A stretch of 64,000 nucleotides of DNA. Source: Scortum barcoo (lineage: Eukaryota; Chordata; Actinopteri; Centrarchiformes; Terapontidae). Location of the stretch: the NCBI GenBank assembly GCA_023238725.1, contig CM041551.1, positions 3,267,259 to 3,331,258 on the forward strand, given 5' to 3'. Numbering within the stretch: position 1 is the stretch's first letter; every line of letters begins with the position of its first letter. Below are positions 36,001 to 48,116 of this stretch, piece by piece. The notes beneath the pieces were generated by a model. The model searched no databases. It was not told the DNA's origin and saw nothing but the letters and a program-made list of their open reading frames with translations. The position numbers were made by a program, and so were the translations under genes.

Positions 36001-39000
36001 TCAGTAGAATTATTTCTTCCTTTTTCTCACTCTCCCTCTAGTTCACGGCGCATGGAGTCCCTGGTCCGCGTGGTCGGAGTGTGATGGCTGCGCTGGGTCG
36101 TCCACTCGAACCAGGGAGTGTAACAGTCCTCCCACCAGGTATGGTGGTCTGCCCTGTCTTGGAGAGAGCAGGCAGAGGCGTGGTTGTCATGACAACATCA
36201 CAGTCTGCTCAGGTAAGCATATTAAAGAATTCTGTATTAAATGTGGATTTATGTTGAAAAGCACTCATGTCCCACTTCAGAGAGGAAATGATGAGTGACA
36301 TTTAAGCTCTGGTGAAGACGTGGAAAGAAATTAAGAGAGGCCTTACAAGAAACAAGGTGGCACCATTAGCATTTCTATTTCTGTCCCTGGTGGTGAAGCC
36401 TAGGGGAAAGAAAAGAGCCTCTATGAGTCGAATAAAAAAATAAAAAGACCTGTTAAAATGAAATGGCTGCCTGAAAGGAAAGATTAATGAACTCTGCTTT
36501 GGTTGAACTCTCTCTGTGCTCTCTGTTCCTGTGCATGCCCAGCTCACACAGAAAGATAACAGGGGTTACTGACAAACAGCAGGTGACAGGCTCCTGCACC
36601 ACTGCGATACACTCAGGGCTGCACATACACAAGAACAACAAGACAAGAGTCAGGGAGAATTCAACCAAACACCGTTCATCAATCTTCCCTTAACATAATC
36701 GAGAGGCCTCTTGGTTTTCATTTCAGCTTGCATAGTTTTTAGTACCATTAACTGTGGATGTGGTTCATGATAACTTACCATTTGGGGATGCGACAGTACG
36801 GGAGCTCCGATGCTTGCTATAATTGGAACCACAGTTGAAAGAAGCTTGTGTTGTCTTTATAATCCTTATGTCTCTTTACCAATACCCCAATACTGTTTTT
36901 TATTCCAAGGAATGAGTGTAGGAAAATTGTGCTTGTCTAGAATGAACCAAAAGATTCTGGTAGAATTTAGATTACTATAGCTCCAAGAATATAAATCAGA
37001 CTTTCAATCACGATAGTACAAGATAATATCACATTGGTACATTTATATTGTAGACAGTGATTTTATTTATTTTTTTTAATTTAGTCTAAAATAATAAGTA
37101 AGAACTGTCTTTGGTATTCTGAATGGTTAATATTGTTTTATATTTAGCAAAACTGCAAGCTGAACTGCCAAAGAACAAATCTGTATTACTTTACCTGATC
37201 AAGCCATGGGCTACTTTTGATTTGCTTTATTAAAGAAAAATTGTGTAAAGGTATGAGGAGATCTGATGACAGGTGATGTTATTAAGTATATGAGGACTGA
37301 TGGTAAGATTCAAGGTAGATAATGGGGTAAGCTAGATGTGGTGAACATGGAACGTTTAGTGTGACCCCTCGGCTTCCAATAAGAACATGTTGTGTGGTTG
37401 GTTTGTGATCCATGCTGCTGTCCAGGATGTGACGAATGTTGATTTCCCTGGGTTTGACTTTTTTTGTGTGGACTCTAATGTAGCTGACTTGCTGGATTTG
37501 TCTTGAAATGAAATGGGATTTTGAGTGAAGTGACAACAATAAAGTCATTAAATGTTGCCTTATAAGTTAGCTTAAACAATGTTTGCTGGTTATAACTTAT
37601 CTGTTTAGGTAACAGATCAATGCTCTTGAGCACTCGTGCTTAGTAATAACTTGAACTCAGCTGCTCTGTTACTTGGTAGATAACAGTAAAGTTACCTAGT
37701 TAACTAAGTTTATGTTGTTTTAGTATCTATATGTAAAAAACATAAATCTCTTATCTACTCTTTAGTGGCATGTGGAAAGTAATGCCAGCCTCCCTGGTCT
37801 CTGCACTGCAGACAAGGATAGTTGCTGTCCATTTGATTGTAAACAAGATGGTGAGATGGGAAAGATGGCAGAGTTATGACCCAACATCACATTACAACAC
37901 ATCGTGTCTTATATCTGTGCATCTCACTGTGCCCATTTGGGGACCAGTTCTCAATCTCAGTGCTTTTTCACTGATGTAGTTTGGCTACTTTCAGGTCTGC
38001 TTGTATATTTTCTCGAACTCTGTCAACACCTGCTAGATGTGTTAGTCTCTTCTATTCTGCAGACTGTGGTGGAGGCCAGGAAGAATGGCCTTGTGGGAAG
38101 CCCTGTCCTCGCTCCTGTTCGGACCTCCATGGTGACACAGAGTGTTTGGACTCCCCGGGGTGCAGACGGACCTGCGGCTGTCCGGGTGACATGGTTTTGC
38201 AGGACGGACTGTGTGTGGCCAGGGAGGAGTGTCGCTGCAAATACCACAACAGCTCTGGTTAGTGTTAATGTGTAAATTGTGATTACATGGTATGTGTGAA
38301 CTGTGTGTTGGACTAAGCAGAGATTACTCTAATAAATATATTTTTCTGTTGTATACAGAAATCACATTCAGCAGGTCTGATCCCAGTAATTCATCATGGG
38401 TGTGGCCGGGTGGATCTGACTGGCAGTATGCAAATCCGGGAGACAGCATCATCAGTGACTGCAAAAACTGGTACAGTGCAACTGAATAGTTTGTGTGTGT
38501 GTATGTGTGCCTCTAAAACTCAAAAATCTGTGTGTTTATTGTCTTTTTGTTGTTTTCCCCCCTTCAGTTCATGTGAGGCTGGGGTCCTGCACTGTCAGTC
38601 AGTGCCAGGTTGCCATGTTGATGGTGGCTGGAGCCAATGGGGGGCCTGGACTGAGTGCTCTCTACCTTGTGGAGGAGGAGTGAAGTTCAGGAGACGCCAG
38701 TGTGATAATCCGTCCCCGCAGAGTGGTGGGAGAGGCTGCCTGGGGGTTGCTGAACAGCAGAAAGACTGCAACATACACTCATGCACAGGTTGTCCTGTCT
38801 GGCCACTTCAATTGACAACTTAAGATTTTAGACTTTATCTCTCTGCTTTACTAAACTCTAAAAGAGGAGGGGTTTTTATACAGTCCTTATCTACTGTCCA
38901 GTTGTGCCTTTATATCTCAGTGTGTTTTTGCTTCCAGACTCAGTGGGCCCATGGCTCCCCTGGTCTCAGTGGTCTGTCTGTTCAGTCAGCTGTGGTGGAG

Positions 39001-42000
39001 GACAGCAGTCCCGCTCTCGTGTGTGCAGCTCTCCACCCTGCTTAGGCCTCAGCCGCCAGAGCAAGACCTGCAACACCCAGGTCTGCCTCGGTGAGTCCTG
39101 TTTCCCATAGAATACCTGTAGCAATGACCAAAGTGATATCAAATGTAAGACCCAGGGTAACCTTGGAGAAAAGTTCTCATTGGCTGAGTCTATTGAGTCA
39201 GTGTCTCTATGCTGACATCATGTTGTCGTGCAGAGGTGGGCTGCCCTCCTGGCAGGTTGTACAGGGAGTGTGAACGAGGTGAAGGCTGTCCATTCAGCTG
39301 TGCTCAGGTCAGCGGCAGGGAAGGCTGCTACTCCGATGGCTGTGAGGAAGGCTGCCACTGCCCCCCACACACGTACCAACACCAGGGACTCTGCCTGCAG
39401 GTGGGTCCCCTGTGATGCAACTTCCGCCTTTTTGGTATCCTTGGCGCAGGATATCATACACCTCTATATGACTAGCATTAAAGTGTGCAACACAAAATGT
39501 ATATTAATAGAAAACACATTCCGAAACAATGTCAAATGATCTAGAATGCAGATAGTGAATTTAATAAAGTCTGCTGGTATTCAAGTTCTCAAACAGACTT
39601 ACAAACTATGATTCACATTTTTTTTGTGTGTGTGTGTGTTTTAGGAGTGCCCATGTCTGGTGGACCGAGAGTTTCTTACCTCTCTGCAGAGTGTTTCTGT
39701 CACACCAGTTTCATCTCTGCTCCTCCATAACATTTCTGAGGGAGTGGAACTTCAGTCTGGGGACACACTAGTCCACGACTGCAGCACCTGGTCAGCAGCA
39801 AATCCACTTTAAGAGCTTAAAGGAATAAGCTTCCCAGCTGCATACAGTGCCATGAATATGTATTTGCCCCCTTCCTGATTTCTGTGTTTTTTGCATATTT
39901 ATCACTCACAGAGGTTTCAGATCATCAAACCAATTTTAGTATCACACAGAGACAACCCAAGGAAATACAAAATGCAGTTTTGAAATGTTGATTCCATTTA
40001 TTAAGGCACAAAAAAAAAAAACAAAACTTATCTAACACTATGTGAAAAAGTAATTGCCCCCTGAACCTAATAGGGAGTTGGGCCACCTTTGGCAGCGATA
40101 ACTGAAATCAAACATTTGCGATAATTTGTGATGAGTCTTTCACAACGCTGTGGAGGGATTTTGGCCCACTCCTTCTTTGCAAAATCTTTTCAAGTCAGCC
40201 ATATTGGAGGGTCGTCTTGCATGAACCGCGCGCTTAAGGTCAGACCACAGCATTTCAATTGGATTTAAATCTGGACTTTGACTTGGCCACTCCAAAACCT
40301 TCATTTTGTTTTTCTTGAGCCATTCAGAGGTGGACTTGCTGGTGTGCTTTGGATCGTTGTCCTGCTGCATGATCCAAGAGCGCTTGAGCTTGAGGGCACG
40401 AACTGATGGCCTGACATTGTCCTTCAGAATTTTCTGGTAAACACCAGAATTCATTATGCCATCAATCACAGTAAGTTGTCCTGGTCCTGAGGCAGCAAAG
40501 CAACCCCAGACCATCACACTGCCACCACCATGCTTTACTGTGGGCATAATGTTCTTTTTGTCAAATGCTGTGCCATTTTTGCGCCAGATGTAGCGGGCTG
40601 TGCATCTTCCAAAAAGGTCAATTTTTGACTCATCAGTCCACAAAATGTTTCTCCAAAAGTCTTGAGGATAATCGAGATACCTTTTGGCAAATGTGAGACG
40701 GTCCTTTGTGTTCTTTTTTGACAGCAGTGGTTTTCGCCTGGGTACTCTGCCATGGATGCCACCTTTGGCCAGTACCTTTCTTATGGTGGAGTCATGCACA
40801 CTGACCTTAACTGAGGCCAGCGAGGCCTGCAGTTCCTTTGATGTTTTTTGAGGGTCTTTTGTAACCTCCTGGATTAGCCGCCGTCGCACTCTTGGAGTAA
40901 TTTTAGGTGGTCGACCACTCCTGGGAAGGTTTGCCACTGTTCCCAGCTTTCTCCATTTGTGGATAATGGCTCTGACAGTGGTTCGCTGGATCCCCACAGC
41001 CTTGGAAATGGCTTTGTAGCCTTTTCCAGACTGATGGATCTCGATTACTTTTTTTCTTAATTCTTCTGGAATTTCTTTGGATCGTGGCATGTTCTTGAGA
41101 TCTTGTAGCCTACTTCACTTTGTCTAACAGATCCAATTTAAGTGATTTCTTGATTTGAACCCAGGTGGTGGCAATCAGGTTTGGGTGTGGCTTGTAGAAT
41201 TGAACTCAGCTTTCCCAAAAACTGTTGTTAATCACAGTTACTTTGAGTTTTAGCAAGGGGGGCAATTACTTTTTCACATAGGGCCAGATACGTTTTGATT
41301 TTTTTTGTGCCTTAATACATGGAAATCAACATTTAAAAACTACATTTTGTATTTCCTTGGGTTGTCTCTGTGTGATATTAAAATTGGTTTGATGATCTGA
41401 AACCTCCGTGAGTGATAAATATGCAAAAAACACAGAAATCAGGAAGGGGGCAAATACATATTCATGGCACTGTATATATAAACAGAATAACACACTGTGC
41501 CATGAATGTACAAAATAGTTGCCCCAAGTCTACATTTCTATTTTTAAAGCTGTCAACTTCTCATCACAATCACTGCTGTCACAGTTGAACTCTTCAGACC
41601 CGTAGCACCACGCCTCACTCTCCCTGCCCTCTGTTCCCTGTAGTGGCTGTGAACATGGCAGGTGGAACTGTTCTTTGGAGCACTGCCCAGTCAACGGCGG
41701 TCTCTCTCCCTGGGGCCCCTGGAGCCCCTGCTCACTGTCCTGTGGAGGTCTAGGACTGAAGACTCGCTCCAGGGGCTGCACACAGCCTGCCCCGGCCCAC
41801 GGAGGCAGAGACTGCCAGGGGCCACGCCAGGAAACCACATACTGCCAGGCCCCTGACTGCCCAGGTACAGGGACTAGCTTAGGTAGAAAGGGAGCTGTAT
41901 GTAAATGTATATTCAGGGTGGAAGGAGGAGGATGGAGGTGAATGTTTGTTTTAGTGACCGGCAGGTGCAGTGACTAAAATTAGTTTGGCACTGTGAGAAT

Positions 42001-43813
42001 CAGTGTGTACACATTAAATTATAAATCATGTTTAATTATAAAGTACCTTTCATTTGCAGCCATCATAAATAATAATAACAGACTGTGTATACTGCCAAGT
42101 ACTTGTCTGCACACAATGCTAAATGGTGGAGCTTTTATTGAATTTTGTAATTTTTGTTTATTGCTGTTGGCAGTTATTGATGGACCCACTGAAGAACCAC
42201 TTCTACCAGGTGAAATATCCCCTCATGCAAAGTTTAATACCAACTATTTAATACCAGTTTTCTTTTTTTTTTTTTTTTTGCAGAATTAATTTTTTCTCTT
42301 TTTTTTCCTTCTTGTCCACTGTCTTATTTGTCTGTATGGTATTGTGATTTGTTGTATCTGTGTTAAATTGTGCCTGCTATTATTCCTTCCCTCCTGAGGC
42401 AAACATTTAAATAACTTCTCCCCATCTCGTCCTCTTTCTTTTACCATCTTCTTCAGATGAAGATGCTGGCTTCTCTCCATGGACATTATGGAGTCCCTGC
42501 ACTAAGACCTGCACTGATGCCCTCAGCCCGGCCACAAAGTCCCGTCATCGACAGTGTATCAAACCTCCCTGCTCTGGAAGCTCTCACCAGGAGAAGGCCT
42601 GTAACCTGCCCCAGTGTCCAGGTACAACCACTCACATCATCTCTGCTGCATGCTACTGATGCTATGAAGTGCTGCGTTATCCACTCCATATGTATTAATG
42701 GAGAGTGGAAGTGGAAAATAGATGCTGTTGCTGTTGTCGCTGTCGGGCACAAGTGTCAGTAAACTCTTAATACATACAGTTGTTGTTGTAATTATTGAGT
42801 TAACATTGGCAGCGGAGGATTCTAATGGATGAATCCACTGACATATATTGGAGGAAAAAGGTGTGCAGCCTGCCAAAGAACCTAGCATTAGGCAAAGGAC
42901 TGTCCACACACAATGAACATGACAGAAGATAAGAGACTGACAGATGAAGAATGCATTGTGGCTTTGTTAGGTCTTCATGTCAAAGTCAGTAGGATCAGCT
43001 CTGCTATTGACACAGCTCGCACTAGAATGATTTTGGATCTGTTTGTGGATCCACAATCTCCCAGGACATAAAGTGGGCATATAACATGACACAGTCTTCA
43101 AAAATGGCCAACAGAGGATGTACTTCCTGCACCAGCTCACGACCTACCCTCCCCCAGGAGCTGCTGATCCAAGTCTACTCTGCAATAATAATGTAGTCTG
43201 GTCTGTGAACATCCATCACTGTGTGGTTTGGATTAGCCACCAAACAAGACAGGAGCAGACTACAGCAGACAGTAAAGAGTGCAGAAAAAAATCACTGGTG
43301 CCAAACAATCCTTCCATTCAGGACTTACATACATGTCCAGAGTCAGGAATCAGACAGGGAACGGATCCATCACACCGTGGACACAACATGTTCCAGCTTC
43401 TCCCCTCTGGTAGACGTGACAGAGCTCTGAACGCTAAAACAACCAGACACAAGACACAACATTTTCTTCCAACAGGCTGTCAGTCTGCTGAACACTTGAA
43501 TTGGTGATGTAGTGTCAATAATGTAACACTAAAACTTCCTCTTGCTTCCATTATAGATGACATTTTTACACAAATGTACATGTCATCATGCACTGTCACT
43601 GTATAATTCCTGCACGCTGTATATACACTATTTAGACATGTATACATGCACATACTGTACATAATCATCCAGTCCTTTCATCTCTATTCACTATTTATTT
43701 CTTTGCACTATTTATATTGTTTACAGCTTACAAAACCTTTCATGTGTATGAAGACTTTTATGTATTTTTTAGTTTTGCTGGTCATTGTATGACCATGCTG
43801 GTCATTGTATTAA

Positions 43814-43856
<43 letters not shown>

Positions 43857-46800
43857 TTTTTCCCCTTTTTTTCCTTTGTTAATTCAGTTTTGTTGTCTTT
43901 GTTCTTAGCTGTTCTGTCTATTTCTGTGTAAGTACATTGCAAGTACACCCATATTATGGATGCAGTAAACAAGCGTTGTATGGTGAACTGAAACGTCATG
44001 CGTGAGAAATAATAAAGGAGACACCAGCAAATTAGAATACGAATAAGAAAAGAAATAATACAATTAAGTAGAGCTTCACAGATATTCAACTACTGTATCA
44101 AACAGTCTTAAATCTTGTGTATTAAATGTGTTCCCAGATGGAGACGAGGTCTGTGTGGGGCCCGACTGTGCGCGGAGGAACTGTTCGTGGACAGACTGGG
44201 GGGAGTGGAGCTCCTGTTCGCGGTCCTGTGGAGTGGGTCAGCAGGAGAGGATTCGGACCTTCCTCAGCCCGGGGACCAACGGCTCATGGTGTGAGGACAT
44301 CCTGGGGGGAAATCTGGAGCACCGCTTCTGTAACATCAGGCCCTGCAGAGGTCAGCCAACTGATCAGCATGTACAGTGCATCTGGAAAGTATTCACAACG
44401 CTTCACTTTTTCCACATTTTGTTATGTTACAGTCTTATTCCAAAATGGATTAAATTCATTTTCTTCCTCAAAATTCTACACACAACACCACGTAATGACA
44501 ATGTGAAAGTTTTGAGATTTTTGCAAATTTATTAAAAAAATAAAAACTAAGAAATCACATGTACATAAGTATTACAGCCTTACAGCCTTTGCTCAATACT
44601 TTGTTGATGCACCTTTGGCAGCAATTACAGCCTCAAGTCTTTCTGAATATGATGCCACAAGCTTGGCACACCTATCTTTGGGCAGTTTCGCCCATTCCTC
44701 TTTGCAGCACCTCTCAAGCTCCATCAGGTTGGATGGGAAGCGTCGGTGCACAGCCATTTTCAGATCTCTCCAGAGATGTTCAATCGGATTCAAGTCTGGG
44801 CTCTGGCTGGGCCACTCAAGGACTTTCACAGAGTTGTCCTGAAGCCACTCCTTTGTTATCTTGGCTGTGTGCTTAGGGTCGTTGTCCTGCTGAAAGATGA
44901 ACTGTCGCCCCAGTCTGAGGTCAAGAGCGCTCTGGAGGCAGGTTTTCATCCAGGATGTCTCTGTACATTGCTGCATTCATCTTTCCCTCTATCCTGACTA
45001 GTCTCCCAGTTCCTGCCGCTGAAAAACATCCCCACAGCATGATGCTGCCACCACCATGCTTCACTGTAGGGATGGTATTGGCCTGGTGATGAGCGGTGCC
45101 TGGTTTCCTCCAAACATGACGCCTGGCATTAACGCCAAAGAGTTCAATCTTTGTCTCATCAGACCAGAGAATTTTGTTTCTCATGGTCTGAGAGTCCTTC
45201 AGGTGCATTTTGGCAAACTCCAGGCGGGCTGCCATGTGCCTTTTACTCAGGAGTGGCTTCCGTCTGGCCACTCTACCATACAGGCCTGATTCGGTGGATT
45301 GCTGCAGAGATGGTTGTCCTTCTGGAAGGTTCTCCTCTCTCTACAGAGGTACGCTGGAGCTCTGACAGAGTGACCATCGGGTTCTTGGTCACCTCCCTGA
45401 CTAAGGCCCTTTTCCCCCGATCGCTCAGTTTAGATGGCCGGCCAGCTCTAGGAAGAGTCCTGGTGTTTCTGAACTTCTTCCTATTTATGGATGATGGAGG
45501 CCACTGTGCTCATTGGGACCTTCAAAGCAGCAGAAATTTTTCTGTACCCTTCCCCAGATTTGTGCCTCGAGACAATCCTGTCTCTGAGGTCTACCTGACA
45601 AGTTCCTTTGACTTCATGCTTGGTTTGTGCTCTGACATGCACTGTCAACTGTGGGACCTTATATAGACAGGTGTGTGCCTTTCCAAATCAAGTCCAATCA
45701 ACTGAATTTATGACAGGTGGACTCCAATTAAGCTGTAGAAACATCTCAAGGATGATCAGTGGAAACAGGATGCACCTGAGCTCAATTTTGAGCTTCATGG
45801 CAAAGGCAAAGGCTGTGAATACTTGTGATTTCTTAGTTTTTTATTTTTAATAAATTTGCAAAAATCTCAAAAAAAACTTTTTTCACATTGTCATTATGTG
45901 GTGTTGTGTGTAGAATTTTGAGGAACAACATAAATTTAATTGAATTTAATTCAATTTTGGAATAAGGCTGTAGCATAACAAAATGTGGAAAAAGTGAAGC
46001 ATTGAATACTTTCTGGATGCACTATGGACTCAATCTGCAATTTAATTCAGCTTCAGAAAATCTTCATTTATGCCTGTCTCATCCCGTCTTGAGTGACACT
46101 CAAGGGTTCGAGGTTCATTTTACAACACAGGTTTGTATTAAATGTATGCTGTATTCCCTCTATCCTACACACAAAAAACACAAACAAAGCAAAGCAAGAG
46201 AAATGGGTTTGAATGGGCAGAGGATGAAATTAAGATAAGAAAATAGTACATGTAAGGATTGTCAAGCTTAAGTGTTTCAGTTTTTGAGTATATTTTTCCT
46301 TCCTTCCAGGCATGAATTGATTTTCAACAATTTTAGACTTTTATAAAATATCACTGCAGAACAATAATGGAAATCTGATAGCAGTCTGCACCTACAACTG
46401 CACTGCTTTACAATAACAGAGTTCTGACAACTACCAGCACAGACACTATTGGTTGGTAAGTAGTTATCAGATAAATCTTAAATCTAGATTTTAGCTCATG
46501 ACCTCTCTCTGAGATAGGCCTTTAGCATCAGGTAATAATGCAAGTGTTTCAGTAAGGCCTCCATTAGTTCAGTTTACACTGCTTTAGTGGGCTAATTCTC
46601 AATTTATGAAATTACCACAGAGTAATTGGCACATGGTGAACCTGGAGCATTCTGGAGACCTCAGATACAAAGACTTTACTTTGAAAATGGATAAAAGATT
46701 ATTCCTGTCCTTTCTGAATATGCAAATAAGTACCAAGCTGTAATAAAGCTGTAATAAAGCTGTAACAATCACTTCTATTATACAGTATAAAACATGAAAA

Positions 46801-48081
46801 TACTGCTTTTGTTTATCTTCTGCCTGTGCTTATGTCCCTGTTTGTTGTTGTTTAGTGGATGGAGGCTGGTCTCGCTGGAGTCCTTGGTCCCGCTGTGATA
46901 AGCGTTGTGGCGGCGGGCGCTCCATTCGCACTCGCTCCTGCTCTAGCCCTCCGCCCAAGAATGGTGGCAAAAAATGTGAAGGAGAGAAGAACCAGGTCAA
47001 ACCCTGCAACACCAAACCCTGCGGTGAGACAGACCCAACATGTTCACACACACACGCTTGTTTAGAGTTTAGATTGCTGGGAGAGTTGACGACGAATGCT
47101 CATTAATTCAGCATATGGCTGTTTTTCGAGGTAAGCCTTTGTGTTGAAAAAGTCAGCACACACTGTGATCAGCATTCTTGGTGAGCCACATTATGTGAAG
47201 AAAATGCCTGCAGTATCATGGGAAAATTCATGACCTTCTGTTTGTGTATTGTCAGATGAGAAAAGATGCCCGCCGGGCCAGGAGTTCGTGTCGTGTGCCA
47301 ACCAGTGTCCACAGCGCTGCTCAGACCTGCAGCAGGGGATCGAGTGCCAGGGCAACACCGAATGTCAGCCCGGCTGTCGCTGCCCTAAAGGCACTGAGGC
47401 TGCTATCATTTTATTAACAGATAAGCTTGTGTGTGTGTGTGTTTGTCTGCATATCTGAGTGACTCTTCCCTAAAGGTTCTGTGTCTGCAGGTTTTCAAAA
47501 GATAAGTGTTGTAATATTCATGTGCACGTGTGCACAGGCTGTGTGTGAATGACTTTTTATAGATACATTTTGATATGAGTTATGTCAACAATAATATTTC
47601 TATAAATAAACCTGTTACAGGTCCAGTTTAGCTAAATTACAAAACCACAATATGTATAATGACATCAAGCCATGCAGACGTTTTTGGTTTTATTTGTCCA
47701 GGTTTTGTCTCTGAGGTGAATTTAACTTAATTTGTGCTGATCACAGAATTTAAAAAATGCAGCACCATCTCTTTCGAGATGAATGTCCTGATTACTCTGA
47801 GTAATTAATAAACTTCACTGAGGTTTCTACTTTAACTGGAGCTTTAACATCAAGGACCATGACGTTGTGTCTTCTGTAATTTTTCTGGGAATTCGGGAAA
47901 ATGTACATATTTCCCTTATTTAACAATAAGACAGAGATAGAGTCTAAAATGGCAGGTGATGAAATGTTGTATGTTTGGTGAAGTGACCGTTTTTGTGAAT
48001 AAAGAACCCATTTTATTTAAAGTAGATATGGGACTTTTGATGGCCTTGTTTATGTTGATTAACACAGCACAAAATTTGAAT

Positions 48082-48116
<35 letters not shown>

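Noticed and set aside
36213..38062. A hidden gene in the 1.85-kb intron 77
   Set aside because: Only short frames without domain patterns; no paired splice sites or start context found.
43717..44089. Open frames with Ile-Tyr runs near the TA repeat
   Set aside because: They are low-complexity translation of the TA microsatellite.
44559..45666. Plus-strand open frames across the second Tc1 element
   Set aside because: They are the antisense of the transposase remnant on the minus strand.
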